Positions 1-7,629 are shown, numbered from the stretch's first letter. The stretch is DNA of 64,000 nucleotides from Paenibacillus catalpae (GCF_900112695.1 NZ_FOMT01000002.1:812479-876478); one strand, 5' to 3'. The notes: a model not told the origin generated them from the sequence alone. Program-made: numbers and translations.

Positions 1-374
1 GATACATGCCTTGTAATATTGGAGGTTTCGGTCAAAATATCGCGCAGCTTGTCCACCATGCTGTTAAAGGCATGTCCAACTTCGCCAAGAGACGCATTTG
101 AAGCGGTATCAATTCTTTGCGTGAAATCGCCCTTGGAGATTCGGAACGCCGCGTTTGACATTTCTTCAAACGAGGAGCTTAACGCCCTTTCGATAAAACC
201 GACAGTCGGATAAGCAATGATAGCTAATACCGCCGTTACGATAATACCGGCAAGGAAGGAGCCGCCGCTAAATAAAATAACCAGGTTCAGTGCAATTGCA
301 ACCAGCGCCAAATTGAAATAAATGGAGGTCATCAGCTTACTTCTAACGGATAAGGAATAGTACCATTGGCTCAT
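1..374 (-). CDS. HAMP-domain membrane signalling protein, probable methyl-accepting chemotaxis protein (partial)
   Basis: Only the N-terminal ~124 residues lie in the window; the rest continues beyond position 1. Reading leftwards from the ATG at 374 there are two closely spaced hydrophobic segments (about residues 15-33 and 38-57) with almost no external domain. A HAMP-like linker follows (about 60-115), with the typical 'ISKGDFTQRID' and 'LGEVGHAFNSMVDKL' pattern. This suits a chemotaxis receptor with an intracellular sensory mode. A histidine kinase is possible because the output domain is not visible. The start has an AGGAG-type ribosome site and a TATAAT promoter box upstream. Confidence 0.7.
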   Translation of the reverse strand, partial: MSQWYYSLSVRSKLMTSIYFNLALVAIALNLVILFSGGSFLAGIIVTAVLAIIAYPTVGFIERALSSSFEEMSNAAFRISKGDFTQRIDTASNASLGEVGHAFNSMVDKLRDILTETSNITRHV

Positions 375-406
375 TATGTAAGCGCTCCTTTTTATAGAAT
401 AACCAT

Positions 407-435
407 ATTATAGCATCAGCGTTGAAATTGGTCTA
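407..435 (-). promoter_or_regulatory. Putative sigma-A promoter for the HAMP-domain protein
   Basis: On the minus strand a perfect TATAAT box (plus positions 407-412) is preceded, after 17 bases, by TAGACC, a moderate -35 match. It lies about 35 bases upstream of the ATG at 374. Confidence 0.5.
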
Positions 436-519
436 TAAATGTCGAATGAGATCGAGACTTTTTGACTAAAGAAAAATATGTAATTGCGTGATAATTGTAA
501 AAAATTATAATTTACTATA

Positions 520-548
520 TTGTCAATTTATTGAAAAGATTTTATAAT
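520..548 (+). promoter_or_regulatory. Putative sigma-A promoter for the gene at 616
   Basis: TTGTCA (520-525), a 17-base spacer and a perfect TATAAT (543-548) lie in a very AT-rich stretch about 65 bases upstream of the start codon. Confidence 0.6.
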
Positions 549-615
549 CAGACCTGAGAACTAGTTGGTAACAACTATTTACAACATTATCAGGGTAGAA
601 AGGAGGAGAAATTAT

Positions 616-1050
616 ATGAATTTAGATGCTATGCCATTGGCACGGCAAGTTGATTTTGTATTTCGCCAATTAGAAGAGGAACTTACACATGCAGTTGGGG
701 GAACGGTTCACATTCACATTCGGAATAATGCTGTCGGCAAATTTGGCCTTCGTCACAATCCGATTGAGAGTCGAAACGGCAAACTGGAGCAAGACGAAGA
801 GGGAGGCATGACACCGACGCAGGTCCAGGCGTTTCGCAAACTTGCGATTGATGCTTTGAAATTGAGAAGGAATTGGACGCATGGCGAAATTATGTACGAT
901 TTCGCTGTCCGGCAGAACGCGGGCACCTGGTCGGCTAGCATCTGCTACGAATCGAATTATAATACAGCTAATTGGAGTTATCGTTATCAGCAGCCGAAGC
1001 AGCCGATGCTGCGGGAAAAGAGCAGCGATAATGCCGGCTTTGATTTTTAG
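616..1050 (+). CDS. Conserved hypothetical cytoplasmic protein, 144 aa
   Basis: I do not recognise a named family. The ATG at 616 is chosen because it follows a strong AAAGGAGGAG site; the longer in-frame extension to 565 has no ribosome site. The product is hydrophilic, with no signal peptide or membrane segment. It has a mixed alpha/beta pattern and an aromatic C-terminal part (many W, Y and N around residues 115-130), which suggests a small beta-sheet domain. A good promoter upstream and a strong hairpin terminator just downstream show an independent monocistronic unit. Function is unknown. Confidence 0.75.
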   Translation: MNLDAMPLARQVDFVFRQLEEELTHAVGGTVHIHIRNNAVGKFGLRHNPIESRNGKLEQDEEGGMTPTQVQAFRKLAIDALKLRRNWTHGEIMYDFAVRQNAGTWSASICYESNYNTANWSYRYQQPKQPMLREKSSDNAGFDF

Positions 1051-1076
1051 GCGATAGCCATTTTAATCCTTATAAA

Positions 1077-1110
1077 CAGCCGTGCAGATTATTCTGCACG
1101 GCTGTTTTGT
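1077..1110 (+). terminator. Intrinsic terminator, probably bidirectional
   Basis: A 12-bp perfect stem CAGCCGTGCAGA / TCTGCACGGCTG with loop TTAT is followed by TTTTGT. It ends the gene at 616 and faces the convergent gene ending at 1120. Confidence 0.9.
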
Positions 1111-1119
1111 CGCATTTCG

Positions 1120-1539
1120 CTATTTAACCTCATGGCTTCCCGAATGAAGATGCGGAATTCCGCTGCTGTTTACTTCATGCTCCTGTGCTGCTGCAGGGAG
1201 CAGAAATCCAAGCAGCAGGGGCAGCAGGAATAACCCATAGACAAGAATGCTTTTGAGAGGAGACATCGAGTGGTCGTGATCATGATCATGGTGGTCATGA
1301 TGGTGGTGCTTGTGAGGGGAATCATGGCCGCATTCATCACAATCAGCAGCATGAGGCCGATGACTCAGAGCAAGGAAGGCTTGGTGAACGGCTGCTGCAT
1401 TTAGTACGATGGCCGACAGCTTGACGTACAGCTCCATCCGGGGAGCAATATATAGCGGGAGCTGACCTAACCGGTCTAGATAGATGATCAGGAAAGCGAA
1501 GGCGGCAAGAAAGCCTGCCCTTATCCAGTTATGATTCAT
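1120..1539 (-). CDS. Short TIGR03943/DUF1980-type (YcgQ-like) membrane protein, His-rich
   Basis: 139 aa. The N-terminal half has membrane helices (about residues 5-22 and 38-58). A histidine/aspartate-rich loop follows (about 70-90, many HH, HD and DH pairs), then another hydrophobic segment ending near residue 120. YcgQ-type partners of YraQ-type permeases are usually about twice as long, with a soluble C-terminal domain. Here the reading frame stops shortly after the last helix, and only a terminator follows, so that domain is absent. The ATG at 1539 overlaps the permease stop (ATGA) and has a GGAGGTG ribosome site, showing translational coupling. The His-rich loop suggests divalent metal (Zn, Ni or Cu) binding, which is inference. 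Confidence 0.7.
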   Translation of the reverse strand: MNHNWIRAGFLAAFAFLIIYLDRLGQLPLYIAPRMELYVKLSAIVLNAAAVHQAFLALSHRPHAADCDECGHDSPHKHHHHDHHDHDHDHSMSPLKSILVYGLFLLPLLLGFLLPAAAQEHEVNSSGIPHLHSGSHEVK

Positions 1540-2579
1540 CGGAGCACCTCCAGCAGCCATACGCTAGCCAGTACCAGCGTAAAGGTCAAGATGGTAATCG
1601 AAAGGACGATCCGTATCCGGAAAGCGGATAGCATCATCAGCATATTTTTCAAATCGATCATGGGACCAAACACAAGGAAGGCAAGCAGCGGACCATGCTC
1701 AAACATCCCTCCAAACGAAGCGGCAATAAAGGCGTCCGAGGTGGAGCAGATCGAGAGCAGGAAGGCCAGCCCCATCATAAAGAAATAGGAGAGGACAGGC
1801 TGATCTGCAACCGATTCGAAGGCCTGGCGGTCAATAAAGGATTGGATCACAGCCGTAAGCAGCGCGCCAAAGATTAAATATTTGCCCATATCGAAAAACT
1901 CATCGGATGCATGTCCTAGTGTTGAGGACAGCCTGCCGCTTTTCTTAACCGGCTCATGTCTTTCATGAATATGATGGTGATGGTCGTGATCATGATTGTG
2001 GTCGTGCTTATGGTGATGATGATTGTCGGCAGATGTTCCTTTCAAGGGGCTGCTCTTCATAAACCGGTGCAGGAGCAGACCAATGATGATGGATACGATA
2101 AAGGCAATGATAAGCCGGTCATAGGCCATTTGCGGATCCGTACGAAAAGCGGCGTAGGTGGACGTAAAGACGATAGGGTTAATAATGGGTCCGGCAAGCA
2201 AATAAACAATCCCGATATAAGCAGGCATGCCTTTGCGGATTAACCGCCTCACAACGGGAATCATGCCGCATTCGCATAATGGAAATACGAGTCCCAGCAA
2301 TGCGCCAAAGAGGATGCCGATGATATGATGTCTAGGCGTCAGCTTCTGGATCATTTCGTCGGTAACGAATACTTGAAGCAGGGCAGAGAAAATAACGCCA
2401 AGCAGAATGAATGGAAAAGCTTCTAATATAATGCTTAAAAATACAATTTTGAACTCTTGTGCGCCATCGGACTCAAGAAGAGCAAGGGACCAGGGTTGTC
2501 CAGCCAATATAAGGCAGATCATAACAAGACATCCGATACCCAGTATCGGGGTCCCGAACCGGAATAATATGTTCAGCAT
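1536..2579 (-). CDS. YraQ/DUF318-family permease (YcgR-like), His-rich
   Basis: 347 aa. The protein has about eight hydrophobic segments in two blocks, separated by a hydrophilic loop around residues 178-225. That loop holds a dense run of His and Asp (HHHH, HDHN and HDHDH patterns). The segment 'FPLCECGMIPVVRRLIRKGMP' and the later 'SICSTSDAFIAASF' carry the conserved cysteine and polar motifs of this permease family. Members are proposed to export metals or other small solutes; the substrate here is unproven. It is translationally coupled to the shorter YcgQ-like partner. The two His-rich loops in both partners support a metal-related role. Confidence 0.85.
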   Translation of the reverse strand: MLNILFRFGTPILGIGCLVMICLILAGQPWSLALLESDGAQEFKIVFLSIILEAFPFILLGVIFSALLQVFVTDEMIQKLTPRHHIIGILFGALLGLVFPLCECGMIPVVRRLIRKGMPAYIGIVYLLAGPIINPIVFTSTYAAFRTDPQMAYDRLIIAFIVSIIIGLLLHRFMKSSPLKGTSADNHHHHKHDHNHDHDHHHHIHERHEPVKKSGRLSSTLGHASDEFFDMGKYLIFGALLTAVIQSFIDRQAFESVADQPVLSYFFMMGLAFLLSICSTSDAFIAASFGGMFEHGPLLAFLVFGPMIDLKNMLMMLSAFRIRIVLSITILTFTLVLASVWLLEVLR

Positions 2580-2667
2580 AGGCCAACCTCTCTTTAACGA
2601 TAAGAATCACATTGGTAATCAGCTTATGCGCGGCAAGAGCGGGATAGGACAACTTTTTGGATCGGGC

Positions 2668-2698
2668 TTGACATGGCAGTAGAGACTTGCGCTATAAT
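2668..2698 (+). promoter_or_regulatory. Sigma-A promoter of the trpS T-box transcript
   Basis: TTGACA (2668-2673) and TATAAT (2693-2698) are both perfect hexamers, separated by a slightly long 19-base spacer. They lie immediately upstream of the T-box leader. Confidence 0.75.
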
Positions 2699-2703
2699 CA
2701 GGG

Positions 2704-2990
2704 TACGAAATGCGATGATGGGAACAAGTAAGCTCAGGTGTTAATGCATGCAGAGAGCTGGCGGAGGGTGCAAGCCAGTGCAAGCCTGATTGCCGAATGG
2801 ATCCTGGAGCGGAAAGCGGAACACAGCCCCTTGAGGTGCTGTCTATGCTTCTCCGGCAGTTCCCCGTTACGGAACAATGAAGGCTTGTTGCTTGTAGCCC
2901 GGCTCTGATGGATATCGGATAGATGCGGGAGGCAATAAGTAAATTAGGGTGGCACCACGGTCCCTCGTCCCTTGCGGCGGGGGATTTTTT
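2704..2990 (+). promoter_or_regulatory. tRNA-Trp T-box riboswitch upstream of trpS
   Basis: The leader between the promoter and trpS contains the T-box sequence AGGGTGGCACCACGGT (2946-2961). A transcription terminator stem follows (TCCCTCGTC 2961-2969 with GGCGGGGGA 2976-2984, then six T). In the Stem I region the specifier is probably TGG at 2798-2800, in the context GAATGGATC, which codes for Trp. The C in TGGC fits a tRNA with discriminator G, as expected for tRNA-Trp. Known mechanism: uncharged tRNA-Trp pairs at specifier and T-box, stabilises the antiterminator and turns trpS on. Confidence 0.93.
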
Positions 2991-3048
2991 GCGTTCAGAT
3001 ACGCATTTGAGCAAATCATTTAAAGCAAAGAAAAGGGGATGAACGTTC

Positions 3049-4038
3049 ATGAAAAAAGTACTTTCAGGCATTCAGCCGAGCGGTCAGCTGACACTGGGCA
3101 ACTACATCGGCGCCATGCAAAACTTTGTGAAGCTGCAGGAAACGGAAGAATGCTTCTTTATGGTTGTTGACCTTCACGCGATTACCGTGCCGCAGGAACC
3201 CGAGATGCTGCGCGAGCAGTCCGAATCGGTTGCGGCATTGTTCATTGCGGCCGGCATTGATCCGGCAAAAGCGAATATTTTCGTACAATCCCATGTACGT
3301 GCTCACGCCGAGCTGGGTTGGATCTTAACGACGCTTACCGGTATGGGAGAGCTTGAGCGCATGACGCAATTCAAGGATAAATCGGCTGGCAAAGAATCGG
3401 TTGGCGCAGGTCTGTTTGTGTATCCTTCGCTGATGGCCGCAGATATTCTCGTCTACAATGCTGACCTTGTGCCGGTAGGCGATGACCAAAAGCAGCATTT
3501 GGAGCTTACCCGTGATCTGGCGAACCGGTTTAACTCGAGATTTGGGGATTATTTCACGATTCCGGAGCCGTATATTCCGAAGGTTGGCGCACGGATCATG
3601 TCACTTGATGATGCAAGCAAGAAGATGAGTAAGAGTAACCCGAACGTTGGCAGTTTTATTGCCCTTCTTGACGAGCCGAGTGTGATTCGCAAAAAAATTA
3701 GCCGTGCAACGACCGATTCCGGCCGCGAAGTAAAATATGATCCGGCGAACAAACCGGAGATCAGCAACCTGATCACCATTTACTCGCATTGTGCTAACCT
3801 TTCCATCGCAGAGGTTGAAGCTCGTTATGAAGGCCAAGGCTATGGCCCGTTCAAGAAGGATCTTGCGGAGCATGTCGTAAATGTTCTTGAGCCGCTTCAG
3901 CAAAAGTATAAATCGATTCGCGAATCCGGCGAAATTCATGAGATTCTGAAGCAGGGTGCAGCACGGGCATCCGAGCTTGCAGACCGCACGCTTGCCGATG
4001 TGAAGGAAAAGATGGGCTTCCTTGTACCTCGCGGTTAA
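3049..4038 (+). CDS. trpS: Tryptophanyl-tRNA synthetase
   Basis: 329 aa, normal length for a class Ic bacterial TrpRS. It attaches Trp to tRNA-Trp in the cytoplasm using ATP. The HIGH-type motif is at residues 10-19 (PSGQLTLGNY) and the KMSKS loop at 192-196. The 'MAADILVYNADLVPVGDDQKQHLELTRDLA' region, which lines the active site, sits between them. The ATG follows AAAGGGG. The gene is preceded by a tRNA-Trp T-box and followed by a strong terminator, so it is a single-gene unit controlled by Trp-tRNA charging. Confidence 0.97.
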   Translation: MKKVLSGIQPSGQLTLGNYIGAMQNFVKLQETEECFFMVVDLHAITVPQEPEMLREQSESVAALFIAAGIDPAKANIFVQSHVRAHAELGWILTTLTGMGELERMTQFKDKSAGKESVGAGLFVYPSLMAADILVYNADLVPVGDDQKQHLELTRDLANRFNSRFGDYFTIPEPYIPKVGARIMSLDDASKKMSKSNPNVGSFIALLDEPSVIRKKISRATTDSGREVKYDPANKPEISNLITIYSHCANLSIAEVEARYEGQGYGPFKKDLAEHVVNVLEPLQQKYKSIRESGEIHEILKQGAARASELADRTLADVKEKMGFLVPRG

Positions 4039-4041
4039 TAA

Positions 4042-4080
4042 AAAACAAAGGCTGACGCATTAGGCGTCAGCCTTTGTTTT
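4042..4080 (+). terminator. Bidirectional terminator between trpS and a small convergent gene
   Basis: A 17-bp perfect stem (4042-4058 with 4064-4080) is flanked by A-rich and T-rich arms. The stop codon of the convergent minus-strand gene lies inside the right arm. Confidence 0.9.
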
Positions 4081-4249
4081 CGTTTTGGCGGCGTAATCTT
4101 GCTTTTACAACAAAGCCGCCTCCGATCATGCAGAGCGTGAGTATCCCAAACAGGATAGCCAGCCATGCATTGAAAGACATCGAGATTGCGGTGGCGCACA
4201 TAAGCAGAACAGAGACAACAGCGAACAATAAAGATAGTGGTTTAGACAA
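4067..4249 (-). CDS. Small two-helix membrane protein, probably DUF5325 (YlaF-like)
   Basis: 60 aa with two hydrophobic helices (about residues 5-24 and 28-48) and a basic C-terminal tail (KARLRRQNENKG). It resembles the small DUF5325/YlaF membrane proteins of Bacillales in size and topology; the assignment is from memory and moderate. Function is unknown. Its stop codon falls in the right arm of the shared trpS terminator. Confidence 0.6.
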   Translation of the reverse strand: MSKPLSLLFAVVSVLLMCATAISMSFNAWLAILFGILTLCMIGGGFVVKARLRRQNENKG

Positions 4250-4295
4250 GGTATTAACTCTCCTTTACGGCCGTAAATATTATTTTTTGAGGTTA

Positions 4296-4324
4296 GCATA
4301 ATTTGCGTTAACATGCTCATAATA
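4296..4324 (+). promoter_or_regulatory. Sigma-G-type promoter of the SASP gene
   Basis: GCATA (4296-4300), a 17-base spacer and CATAATA (4318-4324) match the forespore sigma-G consensus (GHATR, 17-18 bases, CATnnTA) at every defined position. They lie 54 bases upstream of the SASP start codon. This is the expected regulator for an alpha/beta SASP. Confidence 0.75.
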
Positions 4325-4377
4325 AGTTTGCAAGCTTGCAAAACATCACAGTGCTCAACTGAAGGGAGATTATCATC

Positions 4378-4599
4378 ATGGCTAGCAACAAATCGAGCAA
4401 TCAATTAGTGGTTCCACAAGCACAGCAAGCTCTTAACCAAATGAAAATGGAAGCAGCTTCGGAGCTTGGCGTACAAATTCCAGCCGACGGTTACTACGGT
4501 AACGTTACATCGCGCGAAACAGGTGCGTTGGGTGGATATATTACTAAGAAACTTGTCCAAATCGCTGAACAACAATTGTCCGGCGGCGGCTTCCGCTAA
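4378..4599 (+). CDS. Alpha/beta-type small acid-soluble spore protein
   Basis: 73 aa. SASPs of this class coat forespore DNA, hold it in an A-like form and protect it from UV; they are degraded at germination. The diagnostic pieces are the N-terminal 'VPQAQQALNQMKMEAASELGV' region, which includes the GPR protease site within 'MKMEAASELG'. The C-terminal 'GNVTSRETGALGGYITKKLV' block is also present. The length is typical. GAAGGGAG is the ribosome site, a sigma-G-like promoter lies upstream and a terminator follows. Confidence 0.96.
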   Translation: MASNKSSNQLVVPQAQQALNQMKMEAASELGVQIPADGYYGNVTSRETGALGGYITKKLVQIAEQQLSGGGFR

Positions 4600-4635
4600 T
4601 TGTTATTAATACACAATGCTTCAAGAGGAAGCCAC

Positions 4636-4669
4636 AAAGCTCAAGGGTTAACCCCTTGAGCTTTTTCTC
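4636..4669 (+). terminator. Terminator of the SASP gene
   Basis: A 12-bp stem AAAGCTCAAGGG / CCCTTGAGCTTT with loop TTAAC is followed by TTCT. Confidence 0.85.
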
Positions 4670-4689
4670 ATGTTGTCTTTAGACATACA

Positions 4690-4725
4690 AAAGAAAAGCC
4701 CCTTCTATTGTGCGCCAGGGACTTT
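4690..4725 (-). terminator. Weak terminator downstream of the DUF457 gene
   Basis: On the minus strand AAAGTCCCT and AGGGGCTTT can pair around a 13-base loop, followed by a T-rich tract (TCTTTTG). The stem has one mismatch, so confidence is limited. Confidence 0.4.
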
Positions 4726-4741
4726 CCTTCCGTCAAGCTTG

Positions 4742-5728
4742 CTAATACGTGTTCATGCGCAGCCGCTTCATTAACCGGTCATCACTTAACCATCCGACAT
4801 AAGAACCAACTGTTTCATATTCCTTGTTCATAAGCAGAACAGCAACAAACGGATATTGCTTGCGGTGCCGGTATCTGACGTCTGACCAGCGGACTTCATA
4901 TCCCCAGGCATGCTCTTTCACTTCTGCACAGGCAAATTTCGTGAAGTATAGAAAGGATCGGATCGCATTATCATTCCTGGATTTGGCAACGGCAGGATGG
5001 TCGGAGCACCGTACGTTGTCCAGCCATCTAAGCTTGCTGCCCTTAAGATCACCGACGACAAAGCTTCCGTCCGCTGCACGCTTGACGATATTCCAGTGGG
5101 ACAGCGAAATCGTTGGAATCGCCACGTAAGCCTTTGTCCCGTCCGGCTCCGGATCAAGTTTGGGGAGCTTGCGAAGGGTGCTTCTGTGAGCAAGCGTCCT
5201 CCATGTATAATAAACGATGGTAATCAAGTAGAGCAGCGGGAAGATAGCAACGGGGCTGGCGAGGCCAAATGCCCAGATCAGAATCGCACCGACATGGGTA
5301 GCGAATATGACGGGGTCAAAGATATGGATAATATTCCATGAGATCCACTTCTCTGTAAAAGGCCGCATTGCCTGTGTGCCGTACGTATTAAATAAGTCGG
5401 TAAATACATGAACACAGACAGCGAGCAGTACCCAGGATCCGATATGCAGCCAGGGAAGACTGCCGCGGTAAAACAGCTGGAGAAGACCGGTAATGAGGAT
5501 CGTCCAGATCGCGATAGCCGGCAAGGAATGTGAGATGCCGCGGTGGTTCCGGATATAGCTGGCATTTCCTTTCAGCCGCAAGAAGGTATCAAAGTCCGGA
5601 GCCTGGGAGCCGACAATGGTTCCGATTAAGACAGCAGTAAAAATGGTTGTGTTGTTAGCGACCACGGGATCGATGCAGGCCAGTCCGGCCAATCCGATGC
5701 CCATGACAAGATGCGTGCCTGTGTCCAT
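4742..5728 (-). CDS. DUF457 membrane metal-dependent hydrolase (YdjM/YfhP-like)
   Basis: 328 aa. The N-terminal two-thirds contains several transmembrane helices. It carries the family motifs 'DTGTHLVMG', 'SQAPDFD' and 'NHRGISHS', whose His and Asp residues are thought to bind metal. A soluble C-terminal domain of about 120 residues follows. YfhP of B. subtilis is a homologue reported to repress its neighbour; that role is not evident here. The ATG at 5728 is chosen because GGAGG lies 7 bases upstream; longer starts would run through the 66-bp tandem array. This array forms the 5' leader of the gene. Confidence 0.85.
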   Translation of the reverse strand: MDTGTHLVMGIGLAGLACIDPVVANNTTIFTAVLIGTIVGSQAPDFDTFLRLKGNASYIRNHRGISHSLPAIAIWTILITGLLQLFYRGSLPWLHIGSWVLLAVCVHVFTDLFNTYGTQAMRPFTEKWISWNIIHIFDPVIFATHVGAILIWAFGLASPVAIFPLLYLITIVYYTWRTLAHRSTLRKLPKLDPEPDGTKAYVAIPTISLSHWNIVKRAADGSFVVGDLKGSKLRWLDNVRCSDHPAVAKSRNDNAIRSFLYFTKFACAEVKEHAWGYEVRWSDVRYRHRKQYPFVAVLLMNKEYETVGSYVGWLSDDRLMKRLRMNTY

Positions 5729-5744
5729 GGCGAGACCTCCTAAA

Positions 5745-5958
5745 ATGAATTGCCACACAAAGGCTGATAAACAGCCGATGTGCGATTCATGCTTCGAAAG
5801 CATAAGCTTAATGAATTGCCACACAAAGGCTGATTATCAGCCGGTGTGCGATTCATGCTTCGTAAGCATAAGCTTAATGAATTGCCACACAAAGGCTGAT
5901 AAACAGCCGGTGTGCGATTCATGCTTCGTAAGCATAAGCTTAATGAATTGTCGCACAA
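5745..5958 (-). repeat. Tandem array of a hairpin leader element (family 1), three 66-bp units plus a partial one
   Basis: Units start at 5745, 5811 and 5877 with exactly 66-bp period, and a truncated fourth at 5943-5958. Read on the minus (gene) strand, each unit has a small hairpin TGCTTACGAAGCA. A long hairpin follows, ATGAATCGCACAC...GTGTGGCAATTCAT, around an inner GGCTG/CAGCC stem. Units differ at a few bases; in the middle unit the inner loop changes so that it stays self-complementary. The gene-proximal unit ends at TTTTAGGAGG, the ribosome site of the gene starting at 5728. Confidence 0.9.
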
Positions 5959-6047
5959 AATTTTGCTGAACTTTTGGATTCAATTATGATGTAGTATCAA
6001 CGGAGATGCATCACTTTATCAGTGGCAAAAGAAAGGGGCAATGACCG

Positions 6048-6350
6048 ATGTATATTTGCTTTGCGGAATACAAAATCGCGGATGGCAACAGGAATGCTTT
6101 TTTAGCCTATGCCAATGCATTAATGAGGGAATCGGGGAATCAAGTCCAATTATATGAAGGAACGGATCAATTGAACTTATTTGTGGAGATCTGGACAACG
6201 GCCACCGAGGAGGAGGCTGAAGCCATAAAAAAAGAACGCTGCGAAGAGCGTTCTCCTTGGTACCGGATCGCCGAATGGATTCCCGGCGGTGCGGACAAAA
6301 TGCATGTATGGACATTCAAGCCGGCGGGGGGTGGCCCGAATGCCGGGTAG
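6048..6350 (+). CDS. Small conserved hypothetical protein, possibly a dimeric alpha/beta-barrel fold
   Basis: 100 aa, cytoplasmic, no signal or membrane segment. Its pattern (YICFAEYKI at the start, a helical stretch, then 'VQLYEGTDQLNLFVEIWTTAT', a second helix and 'KMHVWTFKP' at the end) suggests a ferredoxin-like beta-alpha-beta domain. I cannot assign a function. The ATG follows AAAGGGGCAATGACCG. Its stop lies only 3 bases from the stop of the convergent gerQ gene, with no terminator between, so the two transcripts must overlap. Confidence 0.7.
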   Translation: MYICFAEYKIADGNRNAFLAYANALMRESGNQVQLYEGTDQLNLFVEIWTTATEEEAEAIKKERCEERSPWYRIAEWIPGGADKMHVWTFKPAGGGPNAG

Positions 6351-6353
6351 AAC

Positions 6354-6920
6354 TTAACCTTCGCGGCTGGTCAGCGGTGTTGTGTTCGTGATCATGCCGC
6401 CTTGGAACGGATACTCATAATTAATCTCGCCGTCAAACGTTACATAATCCAGGTTCAAAGTCAGCAGCAGATAACGCATGCCAGTGGAAGGATCGCTAAT
6501 AATAATATGGTCGCGGCCGGCTGCTTCAATAATACCGCGGAATACTTTGGCGTTCCATTCACGGTTGTTCTCGTAAGTCATGTAGAATGTAGCCATTTTA
6601 CCGCGGTTAAGACGCAAAATGTTCTCTACATAAGACTCTTCAACCGGAACCGTTACAATGTTTCCGCCTGTTGGAGTAATGACCGAACCGTTTGGTACTG
6701 GCGGAATCGATTGCGCGCCGAAAGTTCCCGGCATCATGGGCATTGACATAGGCATTTGCATAGGCATTTGCATAGGCATGTTTGGCATTGTAGCGGCCGG
6801 CATCACGGCATTAGGGAAGCCGCCTCCGTGACCGCCACCTCCAAATGGGCTGACGCCGCCGCCATAACCGCCCGTGTTTGCCGGGCTTACTGCATTTTTG
6901 TAACCATAACCGTAAGACAT
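6354..6920 (-). CDS. gerQ: Spore coat protein GerQ
   Basis: 188 aa. GerQ is an inner-coat protein cross-linked by transglutaminase and needed to place or activate CwlJ for cortex breakdown in germination. The C-terminal ~95 residues carry the conserved core ('YVENILRLNRGKMATFYMTYE', 'FRGIIEAAGRDHIIISDP', 'GMRYLLL'). The N-terminal half is low complexity, rich in G, Y, M and P with repeated MPMQ/MPMS units, longer than in B. subtilis. The start at 6920 (MSYGYGY) has a GAGGA site; the longer extension does not. It lies directly behind cwlJ, as in Bacillus. Confidence 0.92.
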   Translation of the reverse strand: MSYGYGYKNAVSPANTGGYGGGVSPFGGGGHGGGFPNAVMPAATMPNMPMQMPMQMPMSMPMMPGTFGAQSIPPVPNGSVITPTGGNIVTVPVEESYVENILRLNRGKMATFYMTYENNREWNAKVFRGIIEAAGRDHIIISDPSTGMRYLLLTLNLDYVTFDGEINYEYPFQGGMITNTTPLTSREG

Positions 6921-6962
6921 GCTGTTGATCCTCGCTTTCAATCTTTGAAATTTGTTGATCGA

Positions 6963-7385
6963 TCAGTACACTCTTGGACAATCGTCTCTTGTCGGGATGT
7001 AGAAGCAGTGGGCTTTATACCGGCCGCTGTTCGTCTGATCCCACCATGTGCCTGGGCAATCTCCGGAAGGGCGGAAAAACCACAGCGCATTGGATGCGGG
7101 ACGCTGGCGCTCGCCGTTGATAACGCGTCTGGCTAATGCGATATCCCTGTCGCGTGCACTCTGATAGAAATAACCTTTCAGCGTAGCCTCGAAGCCGCCA
7201 GGTCTTTGGTACACCATTTGCTGAATGGTGCGGATATCCTTGAAGTCGAGACAGTTGCCCAGAACACGATTGACGCCGACATTGCCGACCATCAGCATGC
7301 CAAGCTCACCTTCGCCCTCTGCTTCGGCACGCATCAGTCTGGCGAGCATCTTCACCTGTTCATCATTAACTTTGATGACTGCCAT
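6963..7385 (-). CDS. cwlJ: Spore cortex-lytic cell wall hydrolase CwlJ
   Basis: 140 aa, the typical length of CwlJ. It hydrolyses cortex peptidoglycan during germination and belongs to the hydrolase_2 (SleB C-terminal domain) family. Visible family features are 'ARLMRAEAEGEGELGMLMVGNVGVNRV' with the catalytic Glu region, and 'FYQSARDRDIALARRVINGE'. The C-terminal 'NALWFF...CPGTWW...GRYKAHCFY' block is also present. There is no signal peptide, as expected for a coat-located protein made in the mother cell. AAGGGGCG is the ribosome site. It is co-directional with gerQ, 42 bases upstream, so the pair forms the usual germination operon. Confidence 0.94.
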   Translation of the reverse strand: MAVIKVNDEQVKMLARLMRAEAEGEGELGMLMVGNVGVNRVLGNCLDFKDIRTIQQMVYQRPGGFEATLKGYFYQSARDRDIALARRVINGERQRPASNALWFFRPSGDCPGTWWDQTNSGRYKAHCFYIPTRDDCPRVY

Positions 7386-7629
7386 ATGTTCGCCCCTTCA
7401 CTTCCCTTCACATACAAAAGAGTGGGCATTTGACTACATACCTATAGTATTGAAAGGCGGGCAAAAGGGTTCCAGATTTATTGTCACAATTTGAGTGGCG
7501 AATTGATGAACAATGGCGCCCGACATTGTCATGGAACCTATTTTTCTGTATGATTAAGAACGATTCATCAATGAAAATGTATAGGCGCGCTGCTGCGTGC
7601 TTTGTTGCATAACTCGGGAGGCTCGCTTC

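Noticed and set aside
2580-2640. Possible Zur-type dyad upstream of the His-rich permease
   Set aside because: AT-rich half-sites are present, but the symmetry is too poor to claim a Zur box.
2619-3071. 150-codon minus-strand frame upstream of trpS
   Set aside because: It lies antisense to the T-box leader; composition and lack of a ribosome site show it is an accident of the structured RNA.
5740-5958. Frames of 72 and 117 codons running through the 66-bp repeats
   Set aside because: The frames exist only because 66 is a multiple of three; they have repeated, unusual composition and no ribosome site.
5745-5958. CRISPR array
   Set aside because: Three contiguous near-identical 66-bp units with no spacers and no cas genes nearby.
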